From G963675935 sp963823895 (GTDB lineage: Bacteria; Planctomycetota; Planctomycetia; Pirellulales; Thermoguttaceae), in contig CAWGNG010000025.1 in assembly GCA_963823895.1 (NCBI GenBank), positions 62,001 through 126,000 on the forward strand: a DNA stretch of 64,000 nt. The letters run 5' to 3'. How positions within the stretch are numbered: position 1 is the first letter of the stretch; every line of letters begins with the position of its first letter. Positions 46,842 through 56,274 of this stretch are shown here, piece after piece. A program made the translations under genes and the position numbers. Under the pieces are notes generated by a model that was given only the letters and a program-made list of their open reading frames with translations, ran no database searches and had not been told where the DNA came from.

Positions 46842-47156
46842 GTCAAAGAATCGACAGGGGACACGCGGCTGTGACGTGACCGCCAATGAACCGCCATCGG
46901 TCGGTCCTCGCCCATGGCAAGGACGTGGTGCATTGATATCGAGACCGGCGTTCCCCCCTATTGGATAGACAAGACGGCAGACACCTTCGAGCGCACGCCC
47001 GAGTTAAACGAGGGGTTGCCCCGTCCCTTGTTTCTTCAAAGCGAAGAAAACCGGCGGGAATTCGCAACTTTTTTGTCGTCTTGTTACGTCTATATTGCTG
47101 TCAGTGTGGCCGATGTCGCCCACACGCTCAACACATCAATTTAATCGGAGCTGATT

Positions 47157-47455
47157 ATGACATTCCGCAAACTGCTCGCAGCAATTCTGGTAGTAGTCGC
47201 AGTTTCAACCACGGCATTGGCCGTGGTCATGCAACATACATGGACCCCTGACGAAGTGAAACAGAACTCCGGAGAATTCTCGGTAACTTCTAAATTGACT
47301 GTAGAAATCCTGGCGCTCTTGGCATCAAGCCGCAAGAGATGGATTCCTATTTTGGCGAGGGATCCGCAGGGGCCGCCATCGAGTTGCGGTTGATACGGTT
47401 TGCCGGGGCCATTTTAGAGCAGGCGAAGGGGACTATCTCAGGAGGTGACTCGTGA
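47157..47455 (+). pseudogene. Small exported hypothetical protein, frameshifted near 47311
   Basis: The first frame gives a signal-like MTFRKLLAAILVVVAVSTTA and continues to KLTVEIL. From about 47312 the protein-like sequence is in another frame: GALGIKPQEMDSYFGEGSAG, then AAIELRLIRFAGAILEQAKG, ending at 47455. Its TGA overlaps the GTG start of the glycosyltransferase (GTGA), which supports this reading. A single missing base at 47311-47313 explains the shift. Corrected length is about 99 residues. Function unknown. Confidence 0.5.
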
Positions 47456-48687
47456 ATACCGTTCGACCCCTTTTTGTATCGACCTATCCACCCGAAGCGT
47501 GTGGACTGGCGACGTTCACCCGTGACTCGGCCGACGCTGTGGATCTTGTGGCTCCTGAGCCTGTGTCCTCGGTCGCAGCGATCCGAAAGACGCACGGTCT
47601 TCGCTACGACAACGCGCGCGTGGTCCACGTCATCGACAACAGCCGGTCGGATGCTTACTTGTTCGCTGCGGAGGTGGTCAACGACGGCCCATGCGACATA
47701 GTGAGCTTGCAGCATGAATTCGGCCTCTACCCTGGCGAATGGGGCGTTCGCGTGTTGGACTTTGTCCGCAACTGTCGCAAGCCCATCGTCACGACGTTCC
47801 ACACGCTCCTGACCGAACCGGACCCGCTTCCACTGCGGATCATTCAAAATTTAGCGGCCCGCAGTCACGGCATCGTGGTGATGACCAAGGTTGCCGCCAG
47901 GCTGCTGACGAGCATCTACGGCGTGTCGGGCTCCTACGTGCAGGTGATCCCTCATGGAGTGCCGGAGGTTCCATACGAGCGCGATGGCATACACAAGAAA
48001 CGGTTGGGGTTCGCCAGCCGGCGGGTCATTTGCACTTTCGGACTGATCAGTCGCGGCAAGGGGCTGGAACACATGATTCAGGCCATGCCGCGGATTGTCG
48101 CCGCCTGCCCCGAGGCCATTTACCTGATCGTCGGCGCCACGCATCCGCAAGTCAAGCTTCACGAGGGTGAAGCCTATCGGGAAAGCCTGGTCGAGATGGC
48201 TGAATCGTTGGGTGTCGGCCAGCATGTGCGGTTTGTCAACAAGTACCTCAGCCTCGCCGACCTTCTGATACACTTGCAGGCGTGCGACGTGTACGTCACT
48301 CCTTATCCGGGAAAGGACCAGATTTCCAGCGGTGCCTTGGCGTATGCCTTGGCAGCGGGCGGAGCCGTGGTCAGCACGCCCTATCTCTATGCCGAAGAGG
48401 TTTTGGCCGATGGGCGCGGGCTGCTCGTGCCCTTTGGCCAAAGCGAAGCGATGGCCGATGCCACGCTGCGATTCCTCAGCGATACCGCGTTCCGGGTTGA
48501 AACTCGGCGAAGAGCATACCAGTATGCGAAGCCCATGTTCTGGCCGAATGTGGGTCGGCAGTATCTGGGGGTTTTTGACCAGATTGCGTCAGAAAACGAG
48601 ACAAGTCGGCGGTGGTCTTTTCGCAAGGCGGCTTCGACTCCCAGGAGCGAGTACCGCCCGCGCAAACTCATTCATGGAGGATTGTAG
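47452..48687 (+). CDS. GT4-family glycosyltransferase
   Basis: A 411-residue GT-B fold enzyme that would transfer a sugar from a nucleotide donor. The N-terminal domain begins VRPLFVSTYPPEACGLATFT and has DIVSLQHEFGLYPG. The C-terminal domain has the GT4 donor-binding pattern: TFGLISRGKGLEHMIQAMP, then QISSGALAYALAAGGAVVST in place of the usual E-x7-E block, with YLYAEEVLADGRGLLVPFG. The GTG start is chosen for the AGGAGG ribosome site and the overlap with the upstream gene. The gene stops exactly one base before the IS left end, so its 3' end may have been cut. Confidence 0.8.
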   Translation: MNTVRPLFVSTYPPEACGLATFTRDSADAVDLVAPEPVSSVAAIRKTHGLRYDNARVVHVIDNSRSDAYLFAAEVVNDGPCDIVSLQHEFGLYPGEWGVRVLDFVRNCRKPIVTTFHTLLTEPDPLPLRIIQNLAARSHGIVVMTKVAARLLTSIYGVSGSYVQVIPHGVPEVPYERDGIHKKRLGFASRRVICTFGLISRGKGLEHMIQAMPRIVAACPEAIYLIVGATHPQVKLHEGEAYRESLVEMAESLGVGQHVRFVNKYLSLADLLIHLQACDVYVTPYPGKDQISSGALAYALAAGGAVVSTPYLYAEEVLADGRGLLVPFGQSEAMADATLRFLSDTAFRVETRRRAYQYAKPMFWPNVGRQYLGVFDQIASENETSRRWSFRKAASTPRSEYRPRKLIHGGL

Positions 48688-50414
48688 GTAGCCGTCCAAC
48701 TCCCAACGAACGCTGGGAAACCAAGTCAAACGACATGAATGCGATTTTACCCGTCCCCTGCGGAAAAGCAATATGCCCCCCCCCGCAAGAAAATCCAAAT
48801 TCTTTGTGAAGACGATCTGATAACTAACTCTCGGGTTGGGGTCTGGAAGGCATTTTCGTGCCCTCATCCGTCCGGCACCGGAATGACGCGGTCCAGCAAC
48901 GAGAGGCGGCCGTCATTCGGAAGCCCGTTACCGATCAACCCAAGCTTCTCCACCCAGCGGGCGAAACAACTGCGGCCGGTTTTGCACCAACGCCGGATTT
49001 CCTCGATGACGCTCGATAGCGTAAAGGTGGAAAGATATTGGCGGAGCGATTCCAGCACGCTGACGATTACCGTTTGCCGCCGCGCGCCAGCCACCGTCTT
49101 GTTGGTGCGGCCCGTGCCCCGCGCTTGCGCCGGAGAGCGTAGCGTCCGTTCGGCTTCGTTGTTCGTTCCCGACACGATCAGCACTTCCCCGTTGGGCTTC
49201 TCCACCGGCTCCGCCGTGACAAACGTGAAGAGCTGCTCCGCCAGCATCACCCGCATCAGTTCGTTGCACAGCAGCCGATAGTCGTCTTCTGGCCCTTCGC
49301 CGGGCGGCAGTTCGGCTACCCACATCGGAGCGCACAACTCCAGAACCTCATCCTCCAGCACTGCGACCTTCCCCTTTCGTCCTTCCCCGCTCAGCCGCCG
49401 GTCATGCTGCACCCGACAGGCTTCGCGGTAAATCTCCAGCAGCCGGTCGGTAAACTGGCGATACTCGGCGTTGGCAGGCTCCATCAGCGTTAGCTTGATC
49501 GCCTTTCGCAAGAAATGCGCCCAGCACTTCTGTGATTGGGTAAAGTTCGCATACACCGCCGCATCGTCGCTGATCACCAGTCCCGCGAATATCGCCGGGT
49601 CGAGAATCTGCCGTAGTGTCTCCGCATCCTTATGCACGCCGAAGAACAATACCCGCACCTTCTCCGAGAGAAAGGCCCACACGCTGTTGATGCTCCAGCC
49701 CGTCTCATCGGTATGCACTACCAGCGAGTTGGCCAGCAGCAAGCACAGCAACTCGAATTCCTCTTCCCATTGCCGCGCCAACTGGTTCAACAGGGCGTCG
49801 GCCTGCGACTTCCGCAGCGTCAAGTGCTGGAAGAAGTTCATCAGCAGGCATACTTTGTCGAAGGAAAGGCCGACCACGTACACCTGGTAGGCAATGGCCA
49901 GCACGATCTCCGCCCCGAACTCGCTGCGGCCGAAGACGCCCGGAATCTTGCCGTATTGGTTCTTCGGGCCGCGATAAATGTCATAGGCCACCAGGACCGC
50001 TTGGCCGTCTTCCAGCCGCCATGCCACCCGCGTGTGCGACAGCCGGCAATCTGCCTTCCGCACCCCAGCCGGGAAGACTTTCTCGGTTCGCACGGCTTGA
50101 GCGATCTTCTCAGCCGTGCTAATCCGTCCGCCCGACCGCTGCTTTCGCCTCCGCCGCTTCCTTCCTCGCGCCTCCTGCCGCCGTTCTTCTGCCTCCACCG
50201 AGAACGGCTCCGAAATCTTCGGCGGCGAGCCGCCCTTCAGTTGACGCTCCAACTCTTCGTTCCGGCGCTGAAGGGTCACAATCAAATCGATCAGCCGATC
50301 GGGTGTGATCCGCCCCGCATGAACATCTTTCCTGAGTTGCTCAACATCCATGCCACCTTGATAGCCGATTTCCCAAAATCAGGCAGCGCCAGTTTTCAGG
50401 GAATGGACAGCTAC
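48688..50414 (-). mobile_element. IS66-family insertion sequence (single-gene form)
   Basis: The left end GTAGCCGTCCA (48688) and the right end TGGACAGCTAC (to 50414) form imperfect terminal inverted repeats around the transposase. I find no 8-bp target duplication. Classic IS66 elements also carry tnpA and tnpB, which are absent here. The left 175 bases up to the gene's stop hold no other gene. Confidence 0.7.
48864..50351 (-). CDS. tnpC: IS66-family transposase
   Basis: A 495-residue DDE transposase. It has an N-terminal helical leucine-rich region (LRKDVHAGRITPDRLIDLIV), a basic stretch (GRKRRRRKQRSGG), and then the catalytic core: VHTDETGWSINSVW with the first Asp, LVISDDAAVYANFTQSQKCW with the second, and GTNNEAERTLRSPA with the Glu. 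It mobilises the 1.7-kb element that surrounds it. The reading frame is intact. Confidence 0.85.
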   Translation of the reverse strand: MDVEQLRKDVHAGRITPDRLIDLIVTLQRRNEELERQLKGGSPPKISEPFSVEAEERRQEARGRKRRRRKQRSGGRISTAEKIAQAVRTEKVFPAGVRKADCRLSHTRVAWRLEDGQAVLVAYDIYRGPKNQYGKIPGVFGRSEFGAEIVLAIAYQVYVVGLSFDKVCLLMNFFQHLTLRKSQADALLNQLARQWEEEFELLCLLLANSLVVHTDETGWSINSVWAFLSEKVRVLFFGVHKDAETLRQILDPAIFAGLVISDDAAVYANFTQSQKCWAHFLRKAIKLTLMEPANAEYRQFTDRLLEIYREACRVQHDRRLSGEGRKGKVAVLEDEVLELCAPMWVAELPPGEGPEDDYRLLCNELMRVMLAEQLFTFVTAEPVEKPNGEVLIVSGTNNEAERTLRSPAQARGTGRTNKTVAGARRQTVIVSVLESLRQYLSTFTLSSVIEEIRRWCKTGRSCFARWVEKLGLIGNGLPNDGRLSLLDRVIPVPDG

Positions 50415-50422
50415 CTTCTAAA

Positions 50423-50764
50423 ATGGGAGACGACGGCCTCATCCACTTTAAAGTGACTCGCAAGCTAGCCAAGCCGTATTGGATCCAGGCGAACCTCGTC
50501 GTGCGTAAGGGAGAGACTCGCATCGTGGTCACCCACTTTCCCGCATTTGTTCGCGAGAACTCGATAACCTACTATTTTGAGATCTCGCCAGAGTACCTCG
50601 CCGATTCCATCTTAGCACTGGGCGAACGCGGGATAGGCTATGCGGTCAACGCCAAAGACGAGCGCGGCCCGCTCCCGGGCACCGGTGGTATCGACAACGT
50701 GTTTCCGCTAAAGCTATTTGCCCCCAAAGCGCCCGCGAAAAAGACAGCTTCACCAGCAAAGTAG
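50423..50764 (+). CDS. Hypothetical protein, possibly 5'-truncated by the IS
   Basis: A frame of 113 codons beginning 8 bases beyond the IS right end. The sequence is protein-like (LAKPYWIQANLVVRKGETRI, then YYFEISPEYLADSILALGER) and ends in an Ala/Lys tail. No family recognised. The closeness of its start to the IS suggests the true 5' part was lost. Confidence 0.45.
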   Translation: MGDDGLIHFKVTRKLAKPYWIQANLVVRKGETRIVVTHFPAFVRENSITYYFEISPEYLADSILALGERGIGYAVNAKDERGPLPGTGGIDNVFPLKLFAPKAPAKKTASPAK

Positions 50765-50896
50765 CTGTCAACTGCCGTCAAAGCATGCCGGTGGAATCGA
50801 AAATCACCATCGTCTATTGGGCGACGGCAAGCCGAAGTGCGGCCCGTTTCCGACAACGGCGCGGAATGTCTGCCCCACCGTGGTAAGAAATGCGTT

Positions 50897-52087
50897 CTAT
50901 TGGCCGGGCTTGACGCTGAACAGTCTGAGGTGGGCGATCTCCGGCGGGCAGCGCCAACGCACCGGCGTGTCGCCGGAGACGCCGCGGGTGACGTGCAGAA
51001 TCGTCGTCGGCGAGTAATAAACGCCGGCGATATGTTTTACGCCCCAGGCGGACGGCGAGAAGATTGCGCCCAGCGGCGGGATGCAGATCTGCCCACCGTG
51101 CGTGTGGCCGGCCAGCATCAGATCGGCGTCTTGCGCCCTCGCCCAGCCGAGTTGATCGGGGCTGTGAGACAGGACGATACGCAGAGGCGGAGTGGTTTCT
51201 GCGAAGCCGCAAGCGGCTGAGGGCTCGTGCTTGATCCACGGCCGTTCGTTGCCCATCAGCACGACGGGCTGGCCGTTGATCTCGATTTGTCGCCGGCGGC
51301 CGCCCAGATCGATTAGCCCGCTCTGTTCGAGCATTCGCCGCAGCCGCGGCAGGTCGCGGGTGCGAAGGTCATGGTTCCCCAAGACAAAATAGACGCCGTG
51401 CCGCGCCCGGAGTTGTCCGAACGTGTCGGGAATCCAATCGAAGCACGTCCTCGATTCCAGCAGGTCGCCCGTCAGCGCCACCAGATCGGGCTGAAGCTCG
51501 TTGCTGATGCGGACGACCTCGCGGAAGTACGCTTTGCCCAGGCGGCCGGTGAGATGAAAATCGGAGAGATGCACGATCGAAAGCCCGTCGAGCGCCGCCG
51601 CCAGCCTCGGCACATCGAGCATCCAATCGGTCACCTCCAGCCGTAGAATCTCATTGAGCGGCAGCCGGGTGAAGAGATGATGCGCGGTTTCGGCGACGCC
51701 GAATTCCGCCGACTTCGGATCGATTTCCGCTCGCCGCCTCCCGTGAAAGCGCACCAGCGGCGGCGTTCGCACAAGACACCGCAGCCAAACCAGCCGCAAC
51801 AGCGTCGCCAGCGCGATCGCCCAACAGACGATCATGTAAATGACGATAAGCCGATTCACGCCGCCGCCACCGCCCGCCCGCCACGGCGCGATCGTGAGTC
51901 CCTCCGGCCTGCTTACGCAGAGCCAAGCGGCGATGCCGAGCGGAATCACTCCCGCCAGCAGGAAAAATGTGTCGGTGAGAAGATGGACGATCCAGCGCCG
52001 CAAGCCCAGGGAATGGAGCCGGTTGACCAGGCCGATCCAGAGGAAGGCGTGGCCCGCAAGGGCCAGCAGCAGCAGGAAGGCATCCAT
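50897..52087 (-). CDS. Membrane-anchored calcineurin-like metallophosphoesterase
   Basis: A 396-residue protein with hydrophobic segments at about 4-20, 36-57 and 79-98, then a metallophosphoesterase domain. All metal motifs are present: LSDFHL (about 175-180), GDLLES, GNHD and GHTHGGQ. Such YkuE-like proteins act on phosphodiester or lipid substrates at the membrane; the substrate is unknown. The segment PSAACGFAETTPP is encoded by a GCGAAGCCGCAAGCGG motif, one base off a dispersed repeat of this window. Confidence 0.8.
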   Translation of the reverse strand: MDAFLLLLALAGHAFLWIGLVNRLHSLGLRRWIVHLLTDTFFLLAGVIPLGIAAWLCVSRPEGLTIAPWRAGGGGGVNRLIVIYMIVCWAIALATLLRLVWLRCLVRTPPLVRFHGRRRAEIDPKSAEFGVAETAHHLFTRLPLNEILRLEVTDWMLDVPRLAAALDGLSIVHLSDFHLTGRLGKAYFREVVRISNELQPDLVALTGDLLESRTCFDWIPDTFGQLRARHGVYFVLGNHDLRTRDLPRLRRMLEQSGLIDLGGRRRQIEINGQPVVLMGNERPWIKHEPSAACGFAETTPPLRIVLSHSPDQLGWARAQDADLMLAGHTHGGQICIPPLGAIFSPSAWGVKHIAGVYYSPTTILHVTRGVSGDTPVRWRCPPEIAHLRLFSVKPGQ

Positions 52088-52139
52088 TAGAGACTTCGCT
52101 GAATCATCACCATGTTTCGAAAGGCCTACGATTCCTATC

Positions 52140-53315
52140 CTATGTTGCCGTTCCGAGCAGGTAGCCTTCGGAAAGATATTGCGTGTCTGTAATGCGTTCT
52201 CGCGGCAAGTAAATGGCTACATCAATCCCGATGCCATGCAGATACCGAAACATAAGAGGCCCCACATCTACCCAGCCGAGACCGCCAAGTCCACAACCGA
52301 GAGCCGGCATCGCGACCGATTGAACGCCCTCCAGCTTGAAATGCTCACGGAACCAATGCAGTCCTCCCTCGACGTCTTCCATGCGGGAATTCTCCCGCCA
52401 TTTTCTCTTTGTGGCGAACAACAGGAACCATTTCACCGCGTTGGGCGTTGAAATAGGAGAGCTGAGATCGGCAAGCTCTTCGTCGAGGGAAGCTTCTCGC
52501 TTATATACGAACGGTCTCGTTGCAGTGATTCGTTTCGATCAACACGCGTCTTGATAGACAACGTAGACGTCCGGGAACTGGTACTTTGCCCGCGACGCCA
52601 GCCCCTTCCCCATGATGCTCTGCAAGTTGACGCTGACCGTAAGAGTCTGCATTGACGAGAAGAACATATCGCCGTCGATCAGGGAGACATTTCCGATTCT
52701 CTTGCTGAACCGCGGCTGAAAGAACATATCCGAGTCCGACACGACGGGAACGCGGCTGCCAGGAATCGTGCCTTGGACTTTTTCTCTCGTCTTGTGGTCG
52801 GCGACATATATCGTATGGATGTTCTCCGGTGCTATCTCTTCCGGCACCAGACACTCCGCCATGATCTTCCGTTTGGAGCCGTCTCGATCGTTCCAGTACT
52901 GCAATTGGAGCGTTTGCCAATTGTCTTGAAGAACCCTTAATCCTTCGGAGGCCGCAAAAAAGCAAGTGGCATTGTTGGCCGCGTTGCCATCAGTTATAAA
53001 CACGCGATCCTTGCTCAAGACGGCAGAGACAACCCCAACGACAGCCAATTCCCTGTGCCCCTTTTCATGCACTACCCGATACATCATCGGATTGCGGGGC
53101 TGAAAATAGACATTCGCATACTCCCAAAGGCTCCTACCGTCGGGCGCGGCTTTTCCTTTCCGCCTGCTGACGATCTCTGCATCGTACACCGGCTTGAAAG
53201 GAATGCCGCGTGATTCTATCTGCCCATGCGAGAGGATGCCATGCTGGAGAATAGACGCTACATTATCTACGTGTGTTATGTAGTAGAGACTCTTCACTTC
53301 GGCTTGTCGCGGCAT
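52140..53315 (-). pseudogene. DarT-like ADP-ribosyltransferase fused to a DarG-like macro domain, with an internal TGA
   Basis: The first part (53315-52542) is a DarT (DUF4433) toxin, which ADP-ribosylates thymidine in DNA: SLYYITHVDNVASILQHGIL, YFQPRNPMMYRVVHEKGHRE, and IMAECLVPEEI with the catalytic Glu. It runs straight into a DarG-type macro domain (NVSLIDGDMFFSSMQTLTVS, VNLQSIMGKGLASRAKYQFP). A TGA at 52541-52539 interrupts it after YVVYQDAC. In the same frame it then resumes SKRITATRPFVYKREASLDE and FATKRKWRENSRMEDVEGGL, with the macro signature MPALGCGLGGLGW. Ribosome site AAAGGTG before 53315. In known DarTG the two are separate genes. TGA for CGA needs one transition. Confidence 0.75.
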
Positions 53316-53386
53316 ATGAGCACCTTTCACCAAAGGTCCGCGATACGGCAAAGACTAGATCGTACAAACTAGCTCTGAGAACAGGT

Positions 53387-55099
53387 TCACGCTTGCGCCA
53401 CCGGCCGCGGCGCGTTGATGATCTGCTCGACGGCGGCGAGCAACTGGTCGAGACGGAAGGGCTTGTAAAGCACCGCCTGAAGTCCCGCCTGCCGGGCCTT
53501 GACCAGCGAGTGGCCCGGATCCCAGCCGAAACCCGTCATCAGCACCAGCGGCGGCGAGCCCATCACCTCCTGAAGCTTCAGCATGAATTCGTAGCCGGTC
53601 ATGTCGGGCAGGCGAATGTCCGAGATGATCACGTCGTACTCCCCGTCGGTCGTGCCGCGGACCATGTACATCGCCTCGGCGCCGTCGTGGGCGGTCTCGA
53701 CCACGCAGCCGTATCGCTCCATCAGGCTGTGGGCGGCGCTGCGGACGTTCTCGTCGGCATCGACCACCAGCACCCGCCGCCCGTGAAGCTCCGGCCGCTC
53801 CTCGACGTGCATCGTCGGCGGCAGCGCGTTGGTCGGCGCCATCTTACGGCCCACCGTCTGGATCACCTGCTTGATGTCCCTGGCGTTGCGCAAAATCCGC
53901 TGCAAGCGATCGACAACCTCGGGCTCGTGGCCGATGTAACGCTCCATCACGTTCACCGCGTCGTTGAGAATCTCGTCGACCGGCATGGCCACGGCGCTGT
54001 GAATCGCCTCGACACTCTCCGCGGCGGTCGTGGCCTTTTCGGCCACCAAGAGCTCCAGCGTGTTCAGCGCGGCCGCCACGTTGCGGCAGAAAATCTCGAG
54101 AAATTGCAGGTCGCTCTCCGTGAACGCCCTCGGCTCCAGGCTCTCGACGTTGAACGTGCCGATCACCTGATCGTGCAGCAACAGCGGAACGGTCAGCGAG
54201 CTCTTCGCGTCTTTGGCGCCGGCCAGGTAGAGCGGGTCTTCGGAGGTGTCCTCGCAGAGGTAACTCTTGCCGGTGGCCGCCACGAAGCCGGTCACGCCGT
54301 TGTTCTGCGGTTGGGCGGAAAGCTCGCGGGCAGCCGCCTCGGCGTCCATGCCCATTTCCAGCAACGGCTCGAGCCGGCCCGTGTTCTGGTCCAGCAGACG
54401 GACCTCGACCACGCTGAAGTGCAGCAGATCGCGGGTAAAGTGGAGGATGTTCGATTTGAGCAGCTCGATGCGGTCCTGCACCGCCATGTGCGTGATTTCG
54501 GCGGGCGATAGATCGGCCAGTTCGAGGCCCGCCTGATGGATCGCCGCCATCTTCTGCTGCTGGTGTACTTCGCTGGTGACGTCGCGGACGTTGACAATCA
54601 GGTGCTTCGGCGACTCTCCCACCTCGCGTACCGGAGCGGCATGGACGTGGTAATAGTGGTTGTCGCCGCTGCGGAGCGTGGAACTGGTGGCCTGACCGGT
54701 GGCCAAGGCCGTGTGGAACGGGCAGAAGTCGGGGCCGAGGATTTCCGGGCTGCCCAGGACGGCGTAGAAATTCGCCCCGACCACGCTGCTGCGTTCCGCC
54801 CATTCCGCCAGCCGACCATTGCTCCAGATAATCAGGTTGTCGCTGTCCAGCAGTACGACGCCGTCGGGCATGCCCTCTAGGATATGCTCGTTTTGCAGCA
54901 GCCGGCCAAGCTCCAGGGCCTCGCGCAGGTACTCCGACGAGACGTAGACCCCGGCAAATCGCTCGCGCGAAAGGTGGGCCAACGCCCGCAAAGGGTTGTT
55001 AGCGACCACCACGTCATGGGATTCTGCCGCCCGAGCGAGAAGTTGTTCCGCGTTTTCGCGGGAGTCGCAGACCAGGAGGATTTTGGACTTTGCTGTCAA
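53387..55099 (-). CDS. Signalling protein: receiver-like, PAS, GAF and receiver domains
   Basis: A protein of about 570 residues. It begins with a degenerate receiver-like domain (LTAKSKILLVCDSRENAEQL), followed by PAS (about 75-180; EGMPDGVVLLDSDNLIIWSN), GAF (about 225-350; VPLLLHDQVIGTFNVESLEP), a helical linker, and a C-terminal receiver (about 440-560; RRVLVVDADENVRSAAHSLM, phospho-acceptor Asp in DVIISDIRLPDMTG, Lys in VLYKPFRLDQLL). There is no histidine kinase domain, so the output is by protein contacts. The TTG at 55099 has CAGGAG eight bases upstream and is preferred to the ATG at 55159. Confidence 0.8.
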   Translation of the reverse strand: MTAKSKILLVCDSRENAEQLLARAAESHDVVVANNPLRALAHLSRERFAGVYVSSEYLREALELGRLLQNEHILEGMPDGVVLLDSDNLIIWSNGRLAEWAERSSVVGANFYAVLGSPEILGPDFCPFHTALATGQATSSTLRSGDNHYYHVHAAPVREVGESPKHLIVNVRDVTSEVHQQQKMAAIHQAGLELADLSPAEITHMAVQDRIELLKSNILHFTRDLLHFSVVEVRLLDQNTGRLEPLLEMGMDAEAAARELSAQPQNNGVTGFVAATGKSYLCEDTSEDPLYLAGAKDAKSSLTVPLLLHDQVIGTFNVESLEPRAFTESDLQFLEIFCRNVAAALNTLELLVAEKATTAAESVEAIHSAVAMPVDEILNDAVNVMERYIGHEPEVVDRLQRILRNARDIKQVIQTVGRKMAPTNALPPTMHVEERPELHGRRVLVVDADENVRSAAHSLMERYGCVVETAHDGAEAMYMVRGTTDGEYDVIISDIRLPDMTGYEFMLKLQEVMGSPPLVLMTGFGWDPGHSLVKARQAGLQAVLYKPFRLDQLLAAVEQIINAPRPVAQA

Positions 55100-55494
55100 A
55101 CGAGGATACTCCTGCGATGTCCGAGCCGCCCCAAGGATGCCTGTTTCGGCGGCCCCCACATCCTGCTCACATTATAAGGGGATTTTCGCCGTCAAACAAC
55201 TGGTGTTCGGGTTCGCATTGTCCCCCTTATCTCCGATCGGTTCGATGCGACTCTCCTATTGACTGCCGCTTGCGTGAAACTCGCCCGTTTCGGGACCGCT
55301 CAGCTTTGCCCACGCCGCAACCTCGGCACCACAGCTACGTTCGGAAGTCGGGAAGCTCGCATTCCGAGTTCGCCGCGGGCGGCGACTACAGCGTCTAATA
55401 GCCGGGAGTCAACGACTCCCGGAAGGTGCGCGGTCACACGGAGTCTCTCCGGCAGGCGTCGGCGCTACAGCACTGGCTTGACGAGCGCAAAGCC

Positions 55495-55677
55495 CACCAC
55501 GGAGACACGGAGGGCACTGAGGCGGAATGAGGCGAACAACAGATAAGCACGGATAAACACGGCCATCGGCGGCGCACCTCGTGCCGCAAGCCGCGCGATC
55601 TGCGTTCATCTGTGTTCGTCTGTGGCTTCTACCCGATTCTGTCCGTCTTCTCAGTGTCCTCCGCGTCTCCGTGTTGG
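55495..55677. repeat. ACGGAGACACGGAGG-type long inverted repeat
   Basis: CCACGGAGACACGGAGGG (about 55497) faces CCTCCGCGTCTCCGTG (about 55658), with a second inner pair (GATAAGCACGGATAAACACGG and a partial complement). The 55160-55990 stretch is otherwise without a recognisable gene. Confidence 0.65.
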
Positions 55678-55993
55678 ACATAGCGCTGTAATGCTAGGTT
55701 CCGGCTATTCTCGCACGCCATCGACCAGCAAACGTGCAGCAGACGCTCGCTTTTTTCTAACACCCGATGAACGCCGTTGCGGGCTGCGCCGCCCCAACGG
55801 TCGGCATGACCGCTAAGATGCGCACGTGGAATTGTCGCATGTCGCCGGCGGCCGGTCACACGCTAGAGCCGCTGTCGGCCGCTGGCCGATGAGTTTGTTG
55901 ATGGCGATCCCGCCGGCCGATTTTCTGCGCTCTCCGCGACAGTCGGCAAGGGCGGGCGTTCGCCGGTGACACCCTTTCCCGGAGGTTGATGCC

Positions 55994-56248
55994 ATGTGGC
56001 GCGCGTTGTTCTTGGCAATCGGAGTCTTCTTGGTGATCTTGGGGGTCGAATGCCTCGGCGTTGAGCGGGTTCAGCTCAGGATCCACGACACACCGCCGGT
56101 GCCCGTCTCGCCGTTCGACACCGAGGCCACCGAAGGCGCTCCGAAGCAGATCGTTCCTCCCCCTTGGGCCCCCTGGAGCCTCCTCTCCTCGGGCGCGGTA
56201 ATGTGCCTCTATTCGTTCACGATCCCGCGAAGAGTGTCGGGAAAGTGA
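55994..56248 (+). CDS. Small membrane protein
   Basis: An 84-residue protein with two hydrophobic segments (MWRALFLAIGVFLVILGVEC, about 1-20, and WSLLSSGAVMCLYSF, about 61-75) around a Pro-rich middle. GGAGGTTGATGCC lies just before the ATG. Similar two-segment small proteins are common and uncharacterised in planctomycetes. Confidence 0.6.
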   Translation: MWRALFLAIGVFLVILGVECLGVERVQLRIHDTPPVPVSPFDTEATEGAPKQIVPPPWAPWSLLSSGAVMCLYSFTIPRRVSGK

Positions 56249-56274
56249 AGAAGGCGGATTGCTGATCAGCAATC

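Noticed and set aside
46914..47144. A 76-codon frame starting MARTWCIDIETGVPPYWID
   Set aside because: It could be a remnant, but there is no motif, no partner gene and no clear ribosome site, so I do not list it as a gene.
48671..48867. A small gene between the glycosyltransferase and the transposase
   Set aside because: The frames cross the IS end and a C9 run; they look like IS terminal sequence.
52539..52541. Selenocysteine at the DarT-macro TGA
   Set aside because: I see no SECIS-like hairpin directly after it, and the expected residue in the macro domain is not a cysteine, so a sense-to-stop change or error is simpler.
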